A stretch of 64,000 nucleotides of DNA. Source: Asanoa sp. WMMD1127. GTDB lineage: Bacteria; Actinomycetota; Actinomycetes; Mycobacteriales; Micromonosporaceae. Location: positions 2,666,001-2,730,000 of the forward strand of contig NZ_JARUBP010000001.1 in the NCBI RefSeq assembly GCF_029626225.1. The letters run 5' to 3'. The position numbers and the translations under genes were made by a program. The notes under the pieces were generated by a model. It saw only the letters and a list, made by a program, of their open reading frames with translations, was not told where the DNA came from and searched no databases. This document shows, piece after piece, positions 28,831 through 36,805 of the stretch. Numbering within the stretch: position 1 is the stretch's first letter; each line of letters starts with the position of its first letter.

Positions 28831-29277
28831 ATGGGTGCACTGGTGACCTTGCGGCTGCCCGACGACTCGCCGCTCCACGAGCTGCCATGGATCATCACGT
28901 TCGGCCCGCTGGGCGACGAGGAGGACTGGGAGCCGGTGGTGAGCGGGCCCTACGAGCGCCCGCACGCGCTGGCGCTGGCCCAGTCGGTGGTCGCCGACGA
29001 GGAGCTGATGGCGGTCGTGGAGCCGTGCATGCCACACATCTCCACCGACGAGATCCGTGGTGAGATAGAGGCGGCCCGGATCGCGGCGTTCCGCGACGAG
29101 CGGCCCGCCGACGGCTCGCTCGACGACCTCGACCTCGAGGAGGCCGAGGACGTCCCCGAGGCCTTCGGCGAGAACGACGCCGGATATGCGGCACCGCCGC
29201 CCACGCCGGACCAGGTGATGGCCGGCTGGGGCCGGATCGCCGCCAAGCTCACCGCGCCGCGCTCAGACAACCCCTGA
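28831..29277 (+). CDS. Hypothetical acidic protein, 148 aa
   Basis: I do not recognise this small soluble protein. Its first ~60 residues look folded (ALVTLRLPDDSPLHELPWII, FGPLGDEEDWEPVVSGPYE), followed by a helical part (TDEIRGEIEAARIAAFRDE), a strongly acidic stretch (LDDLDLEEAEDVPEAFGE) and a C-terminal helix (DQVMAGWGRIAAKLTA). I start it at the ATG at 28831, six bases after CATGAT, a possible -10 element. An in-frame upstream ATG at 28771 would overlap the previous gene. A strong hairpin follows. Confidence 0.7.
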   Translation: MGALVTLRLPDDSPLHELPWIITFGPLGDEEDWEPVVSGPYERPHALALAQSVVADEELMAVVEPCMPHISTDEIRGEIEAARIAAFRDERPADGSLDDLDLEEAEDVPEAFGENDAGYAAPPPTPDQVMAGWGRIAAKLTAPRSDNP

Positions 29278-29284
29278 ACGTATT

Positions 29285-29320
29285 GGTGCCCCGGCGGACC
29301 GAAGTCGACGCCGGGGCACC
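29285..29320. terminator. Bidirectional hairpin terminator
   Basis: GGTGCCCCGGCG (29285-29296) and CGCCGGGGCACC (29309-29320) are exact reverse complements around a 12-base loop. The hairpin lies between the convergent 28831 gene and the GH13 gene and can serve both. Confidence 0.75.
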
Positions 29321-29363
29321 GTACCCACCACACCCCCACCACAGGGGCCTCGTGGACACCTCT

Positions 29364-30989
29364 CTACCCAAGCACCGCGCTGTTCAACCATGCGGCGCTG
29401 TCGACGGGCAGGAATTGTCCGTCGAGGTCGGCGCTGGCGATGATCGGGGTGCCGTAGCGGCGCACGTCGACCGGCTCGCTGCCCAGGTTGACCACGCAGG
29501 TCAGGTCGCCGCGACGGAACGCCAGCACGTTGGGCTCGGCCTCCAGCCAGGTGAGGTCGTCGGCGCCGCCGAGCGCGGTGCGCCGGGTCCGCAGCGCTGA
29601 CCGGTAGAGCTCCAGCGTCGAGCCGGTCACGTCGAACTGGGCGGCCACCGTGCAGGGCGCCCAGCCGGTGGGCGCCGGCAGCCAGCTCGGGTCGGCGCCG
29701 TCGGGGCTGAAGGCGTACGGCGCGGTGTCGCCCGCCCACGGCAGCGGCACCCGGCAGCCGTCGCGGCTCTCGCCGGTGCGCCGGAACGCCGGGTCCTGGC
29801 GCAGCTCGTCGGGGATGTCGAGCACCTCTTCGAGGCCGAGCTCCTCACCCTGATAGAGGTAGGCGACCCCGGGCAGGGCCAGCATCAGCAGCGCGGCCGC
29901 CCGGGCACGGCGCAGGCCGGCCGCGCCACCGCCGTACCGGGTGACGTGCCGTGGCTTGTCGTGGTTGGACAGCACCCAGGTGGTCGGTGCGCCGACCTGC
30001 GTGGCCTCGGCCAGCGCCGTGTCGATCACCTTGCGGAACGAGTCGACGTTCCAGGTGGCGTGCAGGAAGTCGAAGTTGAAGACCTGGTGCAGCTCGTCGG
30101 GGCCGACATAGCGCGCGAGCCGCTCCGGCGTCGACGCCCACGCCTCGGCCACCGCCATCCGGTGACCCGGGTAGCTGTCGAGGATCTTCCGCCAGGACCG
30201 ATAGATCTCGTGTACGCCGTCCTGGTCGAAGTAGGGCAGCGTGGTGCCCTGCAGCAGGCGGCTCTGGCGCTGGTTGCGGCCGGTCTTGCTGCTGTAGCCG
30301 ACGTCGGGCAGCCCGGGGGCCTTGACGTTGCCGTGCGCCACGTCGACCCGGAAGCCGTCGACGCCCCGGTCGAGCCAGAACCGCAGGATGTCCTCGAACT
30401 CTCCGCGTACCTCGGGCTGCTCCCAGTTGAGGTCGGGCTGCTCGGGGTCGAAGATGTGCAGGTACCACTGTCCGTCGGGGACGCGGGTCCAGGCGTCTCC
30501 GCCGAAGATGGACTCCCAGTCGTTGGGCGGCTCGGCGCCGTCCGGGCCACGGCCGTCGCGGAAGATGTAGCGCTCCCGCTCGGGCGAGCCGGGCGCCGCG
30601 GCCAGCGCCTCCTGGAACCAGCGGTGCGCGCTCGACGTGTGGTTGGGCACCACGTCGACGATCACCCGCAGGCCCAGCGCGTGCGCGTCGGTGGTCATCG
30701 CGTCGAAGTCGGCGAGGTCGCCGAACATCGGGTCCACCTGGCGGTAGTCGGCGACGTCGTAGCCGCCGTCGATCATCGGCGAGCGGTAGAAGGGCGTCAG
30801 CCAGATCGCGTCGACACCTAAATCGCGCAAATACGGCAGTCGGCCACGAAGGCCGGCGAGATCGCCGATGCCGTCGCCGTTGGAGTCGGCGAAGCTGCGC
30901 ACGTAGACCTGGTAGACGACTGCGCTGCGCCACCAGTCTGCGCCTGTTTGATCCGCAATGGTCGCGGAATGACCCCGTTCCTTTGGCAC
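29364..30989 (-). CDS. GH13 family alpha-glucosidase (oligo-1,6-glucosidase-like)
   Basis: A cytoplasmic glycoside hydrolase that would release glucose from short alpha-glucosides. Conserved GH13 regions are present in order: DVVPNHTS (region I), GFRVDVAHG (region II, nucleophile Asp), VAEAWAS (region III, acid/base Glu) and VLSNHDKPR (region IV, second Asp). DSNGDGIGDLAGL near the N-terminus is typical of oligo-1,6- and alpha-1,4-glucosidases. There is no signal peptide. The start is uncertain: I use the GTG at 30989 (541 residues), but a TTG at 31025 is in frame. The gene follows its LacI regulator, with an operator-like palindrome between them. Exact substrate specificity cannot be read. 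Confidence 0.9.
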   Translation of the reverse strand: MPKERGHSATIADQTGADWWRSAVVYQVYVRSFADSNGDGIGDLAGLRGRLPYLRDLGVDAIWLTPFYRSPMIDGGYDVADYRQVDPMFGDLADFDAMTTDAHALGLRVIVDVVPNHTSSAHRWFQEALAAAPGSPERERYIFRDGRGPDGAEPPNDWESIFGGDAWTRVPDGQWYLHIFDPEQPDLNWEQPEVRGEFEDILRFWLDRGVDGFRVDVAHGNVKAPGLPDVGYSSKTGRNQRQSRLLQGTTLPYFDQDGVHEIYRSWRKILDSYPGHRMAVAEAWASTPERLARYVGPDELHQVFNFDFLHATWNVDSFRKVIDTALAEATQVGAPTTWVLSNHDKPRHVTRYGGGAAGLRRARAAALLMLALPGVAYLYQGEELGLEEVLDIPDELRQDPAFRRTGESRDGCRVPLPWAGDTAPYAFSPDGADPSWLPAPTGWAPCTVAAQFDVTGSTLELYRSALRTRRTALGGADDLTWLEAEPNVLAFRRGDLTCVVNLGSEPVDVRRYGTPIIASADLDGQFLPVDSAAWLNSAVLG

Positions 30990-31038
30990 CGCAGAAGCAT
31001 GCCGGATCAGGCGGCGCCTCTGCAAGGACCCGTCAGAC

Positions 31039-31057
31039 CTTGCGCAAGCTTCGCAAG
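31039..31057. promoter_or_regulatory. LacI-type operator upstream of the GH13 gene
   Basis: CTTGCGCAAG (31039-31048) is a perfect 10-base palindrome centred on CG, as expected for LacI-family sites. It is followed at once by CTTCGCAAG (31049-31057), an imperfect second half. The same perfect palindrome occurs upstream of lacI at 32116-32125. Confidence 0.6.
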
Positions 31058-31065
31058 GAGCGCGT

Positions 31066-32085
31066 TCAGCGCGTTTTGGCGATCGCGGTCGACGACCGGA
31101 CGACCAGCTCCGGACGGAACAGGTACTCCGAGTGCGGTGCCGCGTACCCCTCGATCTCGTCGACCAGCGCCCGCACCGCGGCGACCGCCATCGCCTCCAC
31201 CGGCTGCCGGATCGTGGTCAGCGGCGGATCGGTGAAGGCCATCAGCGGCGAGCCGTCGTAGCCGACCACGGACAGGTCCTCGGGCACGGTCAGCCCGCGC
31301 CGGCGCGCGCTGCGGATCGCGCCGAGCGCCATCATGTCGGAGCCGCAGACGATGCCGGTCACGCCGGCGTCGAGCAGCCGGTGCGTGGCCGCCTCGCCGC
31401 CCTCGACACCGAATAGCGACAACGAGATCAGCCCGTCGAGTTCGTGGTCCGCACAGCCGACCAGGGTCCGCATCGCGGCGCGGTAGCCGGCGATCTTGCG
31501 GCGCACCGGCAGGAAGCGGTCGGGGCCGCTGATCAGGCCGATCCGCCGGTGGCCGAGGCTGGTGAGATAGGACACCGCCAGCTCCGCCGCGGCTGCCTCG
31601 TCGGGCGAGACGAACGGTGCCGGTAGCCCGTCGACGTAGCCGTTGACCAGCACGATCGGTAGCTCGCGGGCGACCAGCCGGCGGTAGCGCTCGTGGTCGC
31701 CGGTGGCGTCGGCGTGCAGCCCCGAGACGAACACGATGCCGCTGACCTGGCGGTCCAGCAGGATCTCGACGTACTCGTCCTCGGTCACGCCGCCCGGGGT
31801 CTGCGTGCACAGCACCGGCGTGTAGCCGCGCTGGGCCAGCGCCGACTCGATGGTCTGCGCGAACTCCGGGAAGATCGGGTTGTTGAGCTCCGGCACCACC
31901 AGCCCGACCAGGCCCGCGCTGCGTCTGCGCAGTCGGGCGGGGCGCTCGAAGCCGAGCGCGTCGAGCGCCGCGAGGACGGTTTCCCTGGTGTCGGGGGAGA
32001 CACCCGGCTTGTCGTTGAGCACCCGGGAGACGGTCGCCTCGCTGACCCCCGCGCGGAGCGCGATGTCGGACAGGCGGGCACGCAT
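31066..32085 (-). CDS. LacI family transcriptional regulator of alpha-glucoside use
   Basis: A 339-residue repressor. The N-terminal helix-turn-helix LSDIALRAGVSEATVSRVLN (5-24) and hinge are followed by a periplasmic-binding-protein-like sensor domain (GLVGLVVPELNNPIFPEFAQ, GHRRIGLISGPDRFLPVRR, VVGYDGSPLMAFTDPPLTT). It lies 5' of the GH13 glucosidase gene on the same strand, so maltose-type sugars are likely inducers. The start is the ATG at 32085: TATCGT (32092-32097) six bases upstream suggests a leaderless mRNA, and the operator at 32116-32125 would sit over its -35 region, giving autoregulation. The much longer open frame upstream is a shadow of other genes. Confidence 0.92.
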   Translation of the reverse strand: MRARLSDIALRAGVSEATVSRVLNDKPGVSPDTRETVLAALDALGFERPARLRRRSAGLVGLVVPELNNPIFPEFAQTIESALAQRGYTPVLCTQTPGGVTEDEYVEILLDRQVSGIVFVSGLHADATGDHERYRRLVARELPIVLVNGYVDGLPAPFVSPDEAAAAELAVSYLTSLGHRRIGLISGPDRFLPVRRKIAGYRAAMRTLVGCADHELDGLISLSLFGVEGGEAATHRLLDAGVTGIVCGSDMMALGAIRSARRRGLTVPEDLSVVGYDGSPLMAFTDPPLTTIRQPVEAMAVAAVRALVDEIEGYAAPHSEYLFRPELVVRSSTAIAKTR

Positions 32086-32115
32086 GGCTGCACGATATCC
32101 GCTGCTCTTTCGTGT

Positions 32116-32125
32116 CTTGCGCAAG
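32116..32125. promoter_or_regulatory. LacI-type operator upstream of lacI
   Basis: CTTGCGCAAG, identical to the palindrome at 31039-31048, is centred about 36 bases before the lacI start codon. This is an autoregulatory position. Confidence 0.6.
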
Positions 32126-32162
32126 CCCTTGCTGCCCGGCAACAAATTCGAAACATGCTCGC

Positions 32163-32750
32163 TTACGTCGTGAGGGTGCGTACGCCGTCGAGGTAGGCCT
32201 TGGGGCCCGGGCCGGCGGAGAGGATGCGTTGCAGGGCGTAGCCGGGGACCATGCCGAACAGCACGGCGCCGACCGCGTCGACGTCGGCGTCGGCCGGCAG
32301 CTTGCCGGCGTCGCGGGCCCGGGTGGCCAGCAGCACGAAGTGGCCGCGCATCCGGCCGTAGGCGTCGGCGACGAACTCGGCCAGCACCGGGTCGCGCATC
32401 GCCTCGGCCCAGACCTGCAGGGCGATCCGCAGGAGACCGTCGGGGCCGGTCTGCCGGTCGACGAACTCGATCGCCCGCTCGACCGCCTCCGTCGGCGACA
32501 GCGCCGGCTCGTGCCGGGCCAGGTCCTCGAACATCGCCGACGCGTCGCCCAGCACCGACTCGGCGATCGAGGTGATCAGGTCGTTCTTGCTCTTGAAGTA
32601 GCGGTAGACCGCGCCGACCGACAGGCCCGCCTCCGCGATCACGTCCTGCATCGACGTGTTGTGGAAGCCGTCGCGCATGAAGCACCGCCTGGCGGCGTCG
32701 AGGATCTGCTGGCGACGGGCGGCGAGGTGGGCTTCCGAGACGCGAGGCAT
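32163..32750 (-). CDS. TetR family transcriptional regulator
   Basis: A 195-residue regulator with a typical DNA-binding domain (RRQQILDAARRCFMRDGFHN, TSMQDVIAEAGLSVGAVYRYF) and a TetR C-terminal domain (VDRQTGPDGLLRIALQVWAE). It is divergent from a membrane-protein gene, and the shared 103-base intergenic region holds two copies of one 19-base operator. It probably represses both itself and the membrane protein. The ATG at 32750 (MPRVSEAHL) is preferred; an in-frame ATG at 32762 would fall against the operator. Confidence 0.9.
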   Translation of the reverse strand: MPRVSEAHLAARRQQILDAARRCFMRDGFHNTSMQDVIAEAGLSVGAVYRYFKSKNDLITSIAESVLGDASAMFEDLARHEPALSPTEAVERAIEFVDRQTGPDGLLRIALQVWAEAMRDPVLAEFVADAYGRMRGHFVLLATRARDAGKLPADADVDAVGAVLFGMVPGYALQRILSAGPGPKAYLDGVRTLTT

Positions 32751-32762
32751 GACCCACATCAT

Positions 32763-32781
32763 AAAACGAACGCTCGTTCTT
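32763..32781. promoter_or_regulatory. TetR operator, copy 1
   Basis: On the minus strand this reads AAGAACGAGCGTTCGTTTT, containing the palindrome GAACG-AG-CGTTC. It lies 13 bases before the tetR start. Copy 2 at 32823-32841 is the same 19-base sequence in the opposite orientation with one mismatch. Confidence 0.7.
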
Positions 32782-32822
32782 GACTACCGACACCCATCGA
32801 TGGGAACCTTGGGTCAACAAAG

Positions 32823-32841
32823 AAGAACGAGCATTCGTTTT
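32823..32841. promoter_or_regulatory. TetR operator, copy 2
   Basis: AAGAACGAGCATTCGTTTT matches copy 1 (reverse strand) at 18 of 19 bases. It ends just before the Shine-Dalgarno AAGGAG (32842-32847) of the divergent membrane-protein gene. Confidence 0.7.
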
Positions 32842-32853
32842 AAGGAGATGGTC

Positions 32854-33840
32854 ATGTCTCGCCAGGGTCGCCCGCCGCTCCTCCTCGCCGTGCTGATCGG
32901 CATCGGCATCGTGGTCGTGCAGGCGTTGCTCGTCCCGCTCTTCGCCGCGCCGGCCGCCAACCTCGGCCCGCGCGACCTGCCGGTCGTGGTGGCCGGCCCG
33001 GCGCCGGCAGCCGACGCGCTCGCCGCCCAGCTCCAGCAGAAGGAGCCCGGCGCGTTCGAGATCACCCGCGCGCCCGACGAGGCGGCGGCCGACGCGATCC
33101 TCCGCGACAACGCGGCCTACGCGGCCTTCGTCATGGGCCCGACCGGCCCCGCCGTGCACACCGCCAGCGGCGCCAGCCCGACCGTGGCCCAGCTCGTCGG
33201 CCAGGCCGCGGCGGGGATGAACGCCCCCGTCACCGACGTCGTCCCGGGTTCGCCCGACGACCCGCGGGGCGCGGGCTTCGCGTCCGGCTTCCTGCCGCTC
33301 GCGCTGACCGCGCTGGCCGCCGGCGCCGCGCTCGCCCTGCTGGTCGGCGCCCGGTGGGCCCGGTTCACCGGCGTGCTGGTCTTCGGCGTGCTGGCAGGCC
33401 TCGTCGGGCCGCTCGTGCTGCAGCAGTGGCTCGGCGTGCTGACCGGCGACTACCTGCTCAACGCGGCCGCCATCGGGTTGTTCGCGGCCGCGGCAGCGGG
33501 CATCGTGGCCGGCCTGGGCGCCGCCCTCGGTCGGCCGGGCATCGCGCTCGGCGTGCTCACCGTCTTCCTGGTCGGCAACCCGCTGTCGGCGGTCAGCGCG
33601 GCTCCCGAGCTGCTGCCGCAGCCGTGGGGCACCATCGGTCAGTTCCTGCCGGTCGGTGCGGGCGGCTCGCTGCTCCGGTCGACGGCCTTCTTCGACGGCG
33701 CGGGCGGCGCCGGTCCGGCCTGGGTGCTCGCCACCTACGCGGTCGTCGGCCTGCTGCTGACCCTCGCCGGCGCACCCCGTCGGCACGCGCCCGCGGCGAA
33801 CGCCGTGGAGCCGGCGGAACGTGTGACCGCCGCGGCCTGA
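32854..33840 (+). CDS. Multi-spanning membrane protein, ABC-2/YhgE-Pip-like, under TetR control
   Basis: A 328-residue protein with one N-terminal membrane segment (LLLAVLIGIGIVVVQALLVP), an external domain of about 120 residues (DLPVVVAGPAPAADALAAQL...) and five C-terminal spans (from ALTALAAGAALALLVGARWA to VLATYAVVGLLLTLAGA). This layout is that of YhgE/Pip and ABC-2-type export proteins. It may be an efflux or envelope protein induced when the divergent TetR is released. AAGGAG at 32842-32847 selects the ATG at 32854 (six-base spacing) over the ATG at 32848. No ATPase gene is adjacent. Confidence 0.75.
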   Translation: MSRQGRPPLLLAVLIGIGIVVVQALLVPLFAAPAANLGPRDLPVVVAGPAPAADALAAQLQQKEPGAFEITRAPDEAAADAILRDNAAYAAFVMGPTGPAVHTASGASPTVAQLVGQAAAGMNAPVTDVVPGSPDDPRGAGFASGFLPLALTALAAGAALALLVGARWARFTGVLVFGVLAGLVGPLVLQQWLGVLTGDYLLNAAAIGLFAAAAAGIVAGLGAALGRPGIALGVLTVFLVGNPLSAVSAAPELLPQPWGTIGQFLPVGAGGSLLRSTAFFDGAGGAGPAWVLATYAVVGLLLTLAGAPRRHAPAANAVEPAERVTAAA

Positions 33841-33850
33841 GCGGCATCGG

Positions 33851-33902
33851 TCAACAAGGGTCCCTTCCTATGCGGAAAGCGTTAGGAAGGGGCCCTTCAT
33901 TA
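33851..33902. repeat. Imperfect palindromic intergenic repeat (element C)
   Basis: The left arm contains AAGGGTCCCTTCC, the core is CCTATGCGGAAAGCGTTA (identical to element B) and the right arm contains GGAAGGGGCCCTT. The arms pair with each other although their sequence differs from elements A and B. The element starts 11 bases after the membrane-protein stop, in a terminator position. Confidence 0.75.
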
Positions 33903-33919
33903 CTGGCCGGGCGATTTCG

Positions 33920-33942
33920 CGCAGGCGTTCATCACGCCTGCG
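33920..33942 (+). terminator. Perfect 9-bp hairpin upstream of the BMP operon
   Basis: CGCAGGCGT (33920-33928) pairs exactly with ACGCCTGCG (33934-33942) around TCATC. It may be a second terminator after the membrane-protein gene or a regulatory structure ahead of the nucleoside transport operon. I see no known riboswitch in the rest of the 33943-34061 leader. Confidence 0.4.
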
Positions 33943-34061
33943 TAACGGCCATCCAACAGTCGAGTCTGGATTTTCGTTCCGGGCTGTAGTCGCGCGTACA
34001 GTCCCGAGCAACGTGAACTCACCGCGTATCCCTTGCGGTGTGTAATGGGAAGGAGACCGTC

Positions 34062-35156
34062 TTGCGCTCTGTGCGTGGGATGCGGATCGTCTCGATACTC
34101 GCGGTGGGTGGCCTCGCAGTGGGCCTCGCCGCTTGTGGTGACGCTCCGGAAAGCAGCAGCGGCACCGGCGACAGCAGCGCCGCCCCCGCCGCTGGCACCT
34201 ATAAGGCGTGCATGGTCACCGACATCGGCGGCATCGACGACCGGTCGTTCAACGCCTCCGCTTGGAAGGGCCTCGAGGAGGCCAAGGCCGAGAGCGACAA
34301 GCTGGCCGACCCCAAGAACGTCTCGTCCAAGGCCGAGGCCGACTACGTGCCCAACCTGACGCAGTTCGCGCAGCAGGGTTGCAACTTCACCCTCGCCGTC
34401 GGTGGTCTGATGGGCGACGCGACCAAGCAGGTCGCCGCGGCCAACACCGACAAGCAGTTCGCGATCGTCGACGCGGCGATCCCGGGCGCGACCAACGTCT
34501 ACCCGATGCAGTTCGACACCGCGCAGGCCGCGTTCCTCGCCGGCTACCTCTCGGCGGGTTACTCGAAGAGCAAGAAGGTCGCCACCTACGGCGGCCTGAA
34601 GATCCCCCCGGTGACGATCTTCATGGACGGCTTCGCGGACGGCGTCGCCTACTGGAACCAGCAGAAGAACGACAAGGTCCAGGTGCTGGGCTGGGACAAG
34701 GCCGCGCAGAACGGCTCGTTCGCCGAGAGCTTCACCGACCAGGGCAAGGGCAAGGCCCTCTCGGACGGCTTCGTGGCGCAGGGCGCTGACGTCATCATGC
34801 CGGTCGCCGGCGGCACGGGCCTCGGCACCGCGGCCAACGCGGCCGACAAGTACGCGGTCGTCTGGGTCGACGTCGACGGTTGCGAGAGCGCGCAGCAGTA
34901 CTGCTCGTCGTTCCTGACCACCGTCGTCAAGAACATCCCCGAGGCGGTCAAGGAGGCGGCGGTCAAGGGTGCCGACAGCACCGGCATGCTGACCGGCTCC
35001 TACCTGGGCACGCTCGAGAACAACGGCGTCTCCATCGCGCCGTACCACGAGTTCGACAGCAAGGTCAGCCCCGAGCTCAAGGGCGAGGTCGACAAGCTGA
35101 AGGCCGACATCATCGCGGGCACCGTCAAGGTGACCTCGCCGGCCCAGCCGAAGTGA
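34062..35156 (+). CDS. BMP family nucleoside-binding lipoprotein (ABC transporter substrate-binding)
   Basis: The membrane-anchored receptor of a PnrA/BmpA-type nucleoside importer. A signal peptide (RIVSILAVGGLAVGLAAC) ends in the lipobox LAAC. The mature domain has the family motif DIGGIDDRSFNASAWKGLEE, QFAIVDAAIPGATNVYPMQF, AAFLAGYLSAGYSKSKKVATYGG and ADVIMPVAGGTGLGTAA. I choose the TTG at 34062 because GGAAGGAG (34048-34055) stands six bases before it; the GTG at 34071 and the ATG at 34080 are alternatives. The ATPase and two permeases follow, then deaminase and phosphorylase genes, so the ligand is very probably a nucleoside. A terminator-like hairpin after it would make the lipoprotein mRNA more abundant than the rest. 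Confidence 0.93.
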   Translation: MRSVRGMRIVSILAVGGLAVGLAACGDAPESSSGTGDSSAAPAAGTYKACMVTDIGGIDDRSFNASAWKGLEEAKAESDKLADPKNVSSKAEADYVPNLTQFAQQGCNFTLAVGGLMGDATKQVAAANTDKQFAIVDAAIPGATNVYPMQFDTAQAAFLAGYLSAGYSKSKKVATYGGLKIPPVTIFMDGFADGVAYWNQQKNDKVQVLGWDKAAQNGSFAESFTDQGKGKALSDGFVAQGADVIMPVAGGTGLGTAANAADKYAVVWVDVDGCESAQQYCSSFLTTVVKNIPEAVKEAAVKGADSTGMLTGSYLGTLENNGVSIAPYHEFDSKVSPELKGEVDKLKADIIAGTVKVTSPAQPK

Positions 35157-35169
35157 TCTGATCCCGGCC

Positions 35170-35207
35170 GAACAGCCGGTCCCACCACTGCGTGGGGCCG
35201 GCTGTTC
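35170..35207 (+). terminator. Stem-loop between the BMP lipoprotein and transporter ATPase genes
   Basis: GAACAGCCGGTCCCAC (35170-35185) pairs with GTGGGGCCGGCTGTTC (35192-35207) with a single G-U pair. Lying within the operon, it probably ends part of the transcripts so that the binding protein is made in excess. Confidence 0.65.
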
Positions 35208-35260
35208 CCCGGCCGGGACCGATCGTGAACAATGCTCCGCACCGTCTGAAGGAGGTCACG

Positions 35261-36805
35261 CTGAGACTCGAACTGCGCGGCATCACCAAGCGCTTCGGCG
35301 ACCTCGTGGCCAACGACGACATCCATCTCACCGTCGAGCCCGGCGAGATCCACGCCCTGCTCGGCGAGAACGGCGCCGGCAAGTCGACGCTGATGAACGT
35401 CCTCTACGGGCTGCTCCAGCCGGACGAGGGCGAGATCCTCGTCGACGACAAGCCGGTGCAGATCCGCGGTCCGCGCGACGCGATCAGCGCCGGCATCGGC
35501 ATGGTGCACCAGCACTTCATGCTCGTCCCGGTGTTCACCGTCGCCGAGAACGTGATGCTGGGCGCCGAGCAGACCAGCGGCGGCCCGGTCGGCTTCCTCG
35601 ACCGGCGCCGGGCCCGCAAGCTCGTCCGCGAGGTGTCCGACCGCTACCGCCTCGCCGTCGACCCCGACCGCACGGTCGAAGACCTCCCGGTCGGCGTGCA
35701 GCAGCGGGTCGAGATCGTCAAGGCGCTGACCCGCGACGTCGACCTGCTGATCCTCGACGAGCCCACGGCCGTGCTGACCCCGCAGGAGACCGAGGACCTG
35801 CTCGAGGTCATGCGCACCCTCAAGGCGGCCGGCAAGTCGATCGTCTTCATCACCCACAAGCTCAAAGAGGTCAAGGCGATCGCCGACCGGATCACCGTGA
35901 TCCGGCGCGGCCGCACCGTCGGCACCGCCGCCCCCGACACCAGCGAGGAGGAGCTCGCCTCGTTGATGGTCGGCCGGTCCGTGCTGCTGCGGGTCGACAA
36001 GGGCGCGGCCGAGCCCGGCGCCGCCGTGCTCGAGGTCGCGGGCCTGGCCGTCAACGACGACCGCGGTCACCGCGCCGTCGACGGCGTCGACCTGACCGTC
36101 CGGGCCGGCGAGGTGCTCGGTGTCGCGGGCGTCCAGGGCAACGGGCAGACCGAGCTGATCGAGGCGATCATGGGCCTGCGGCCGGTGGTCGCCGGCAACG
36201 CCACCCTCGACGGCCGCCCGATGCAGGGCCTGACGACCCGCGAGATCCTCCGCGCCGGCGTCGGCTACGTGCCCGAGGACCGCAGCGTCGACGGCCTGGT
36301 CAAGGACTTCACCGTCGCCGAGAACCTGGTCCTCGACATCTACAACACCGCGCCGTACGGCACGCGCTGGGTCGTCCGCCCGGAGGCGATCGCCGAGTCG
36401 GCCCGCGCCCGGATCGAGCAGTTCGACGTGCGCACCGACGCGGCCGGGCAGGCCACGGTCGGCACGCTCTCCGGCGGCAACCAGCAGAAGGTGATCGTCG
36501 CCCGCGAGTTCTCGCGACCGCTCAAGCTCTTCATCGCCGCCCAACCGACCCGCGGCGTCGACGTCGGGTCGATCGAGTTCATCCACCGGCAGATCGTCCA
36601 CGAGCGCAGCGAGGGCACCGCGGTGCTGCTCGTCTCCAGCGAGCTCGACGAGGTGCTGGCGCTGGCCGACCGGGTCGCCGTGATGTACCGGGGGCGGGTG
36701 ATCGCCGTGGTGTCGCCGGACACCCCGCGCGAGGAGATCGGTCTGCTGATGGCCGGCGTCGCGACGGCGGGCGCCGGCAGCGCGAAGGACGGGGTCGATG
36801 ACTGA
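35261..36805 (+). CDS. Nucleoside ABC transporter ATP-binding protein (two fused NBDs), probable CTG start
   Basis: A 514-residue ATPase of the carbohydrate/nucleoside uptake (CUT2/BMP) type. NBD1 has GENGAGKST and [18 protein letters not shown]2 has a degenerate Walker [11 protein letters not shown], with [15 protein letters not shown] and [10 protein letters not shown], as is normal for this family. Homologues begin with the equivalent of [12 protein letters not shown]. The codon at that point is CTG (35261), standing four bases after a perfect AAGGAGGT (35249-35256), so I take CTG as the start. The GTG at 35225 is the conventional alternative but has no ribosome binding site and would add 12 atypical residues. 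It overlaps the first permease by 8 bases. Confidence 0.9.
   Translation: MRLELRGITKRFGDLVANDDIHLTVEPGEIHALLGENGAGKSTLMNVLYGLLQPDEGEILVDDKPVQIRGPRDAISAGIGMVHQHFMLVPVFTVAENVMLGAEQTSGGPVGFLDRRRARKLVREVSDRYRLAVDPDRTVEDLPVGVQQRVEIVKALTRDVDLLILDEPTAVLTPQETEDLLEVMRTLKAAGKSIVFITHKLKEVKAIADRITVIRRGRTVGTAAPDTSEEELASLMVGRSVLLRVDKGAAEPGAAVLEVAGLAVNDDRGHRAVDGVDLTVRAGEVLGVAGVQGNGQTELIEAIMGLRPVVAGNATLDGRPMQGLTTREILRAGVGYVPEDRSVDGLVKDFTVAENLVLDIYNTAPYGTRWVVRPEAIAESARARIEQFDVRTDAAGQATVGTLSGGNQQKVIVAREFSRPLKLFIAAQPTRGVDVGSIEFIHRQIVHERSEGTAVLLVSSELDEVLALADRVAVMYRGRVIAVVSPDTPREEIGLLMAGVATAGAGSAKDGVDD

Noticed and set aside
32086-33786. Extension of the lacI frame to 906 codons
   Set aside because: The upstream part crosses the TetR gene and the divergent membrane-protein gene in antisense. 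The true N-terminus is the helix-turn-helix at 32085.
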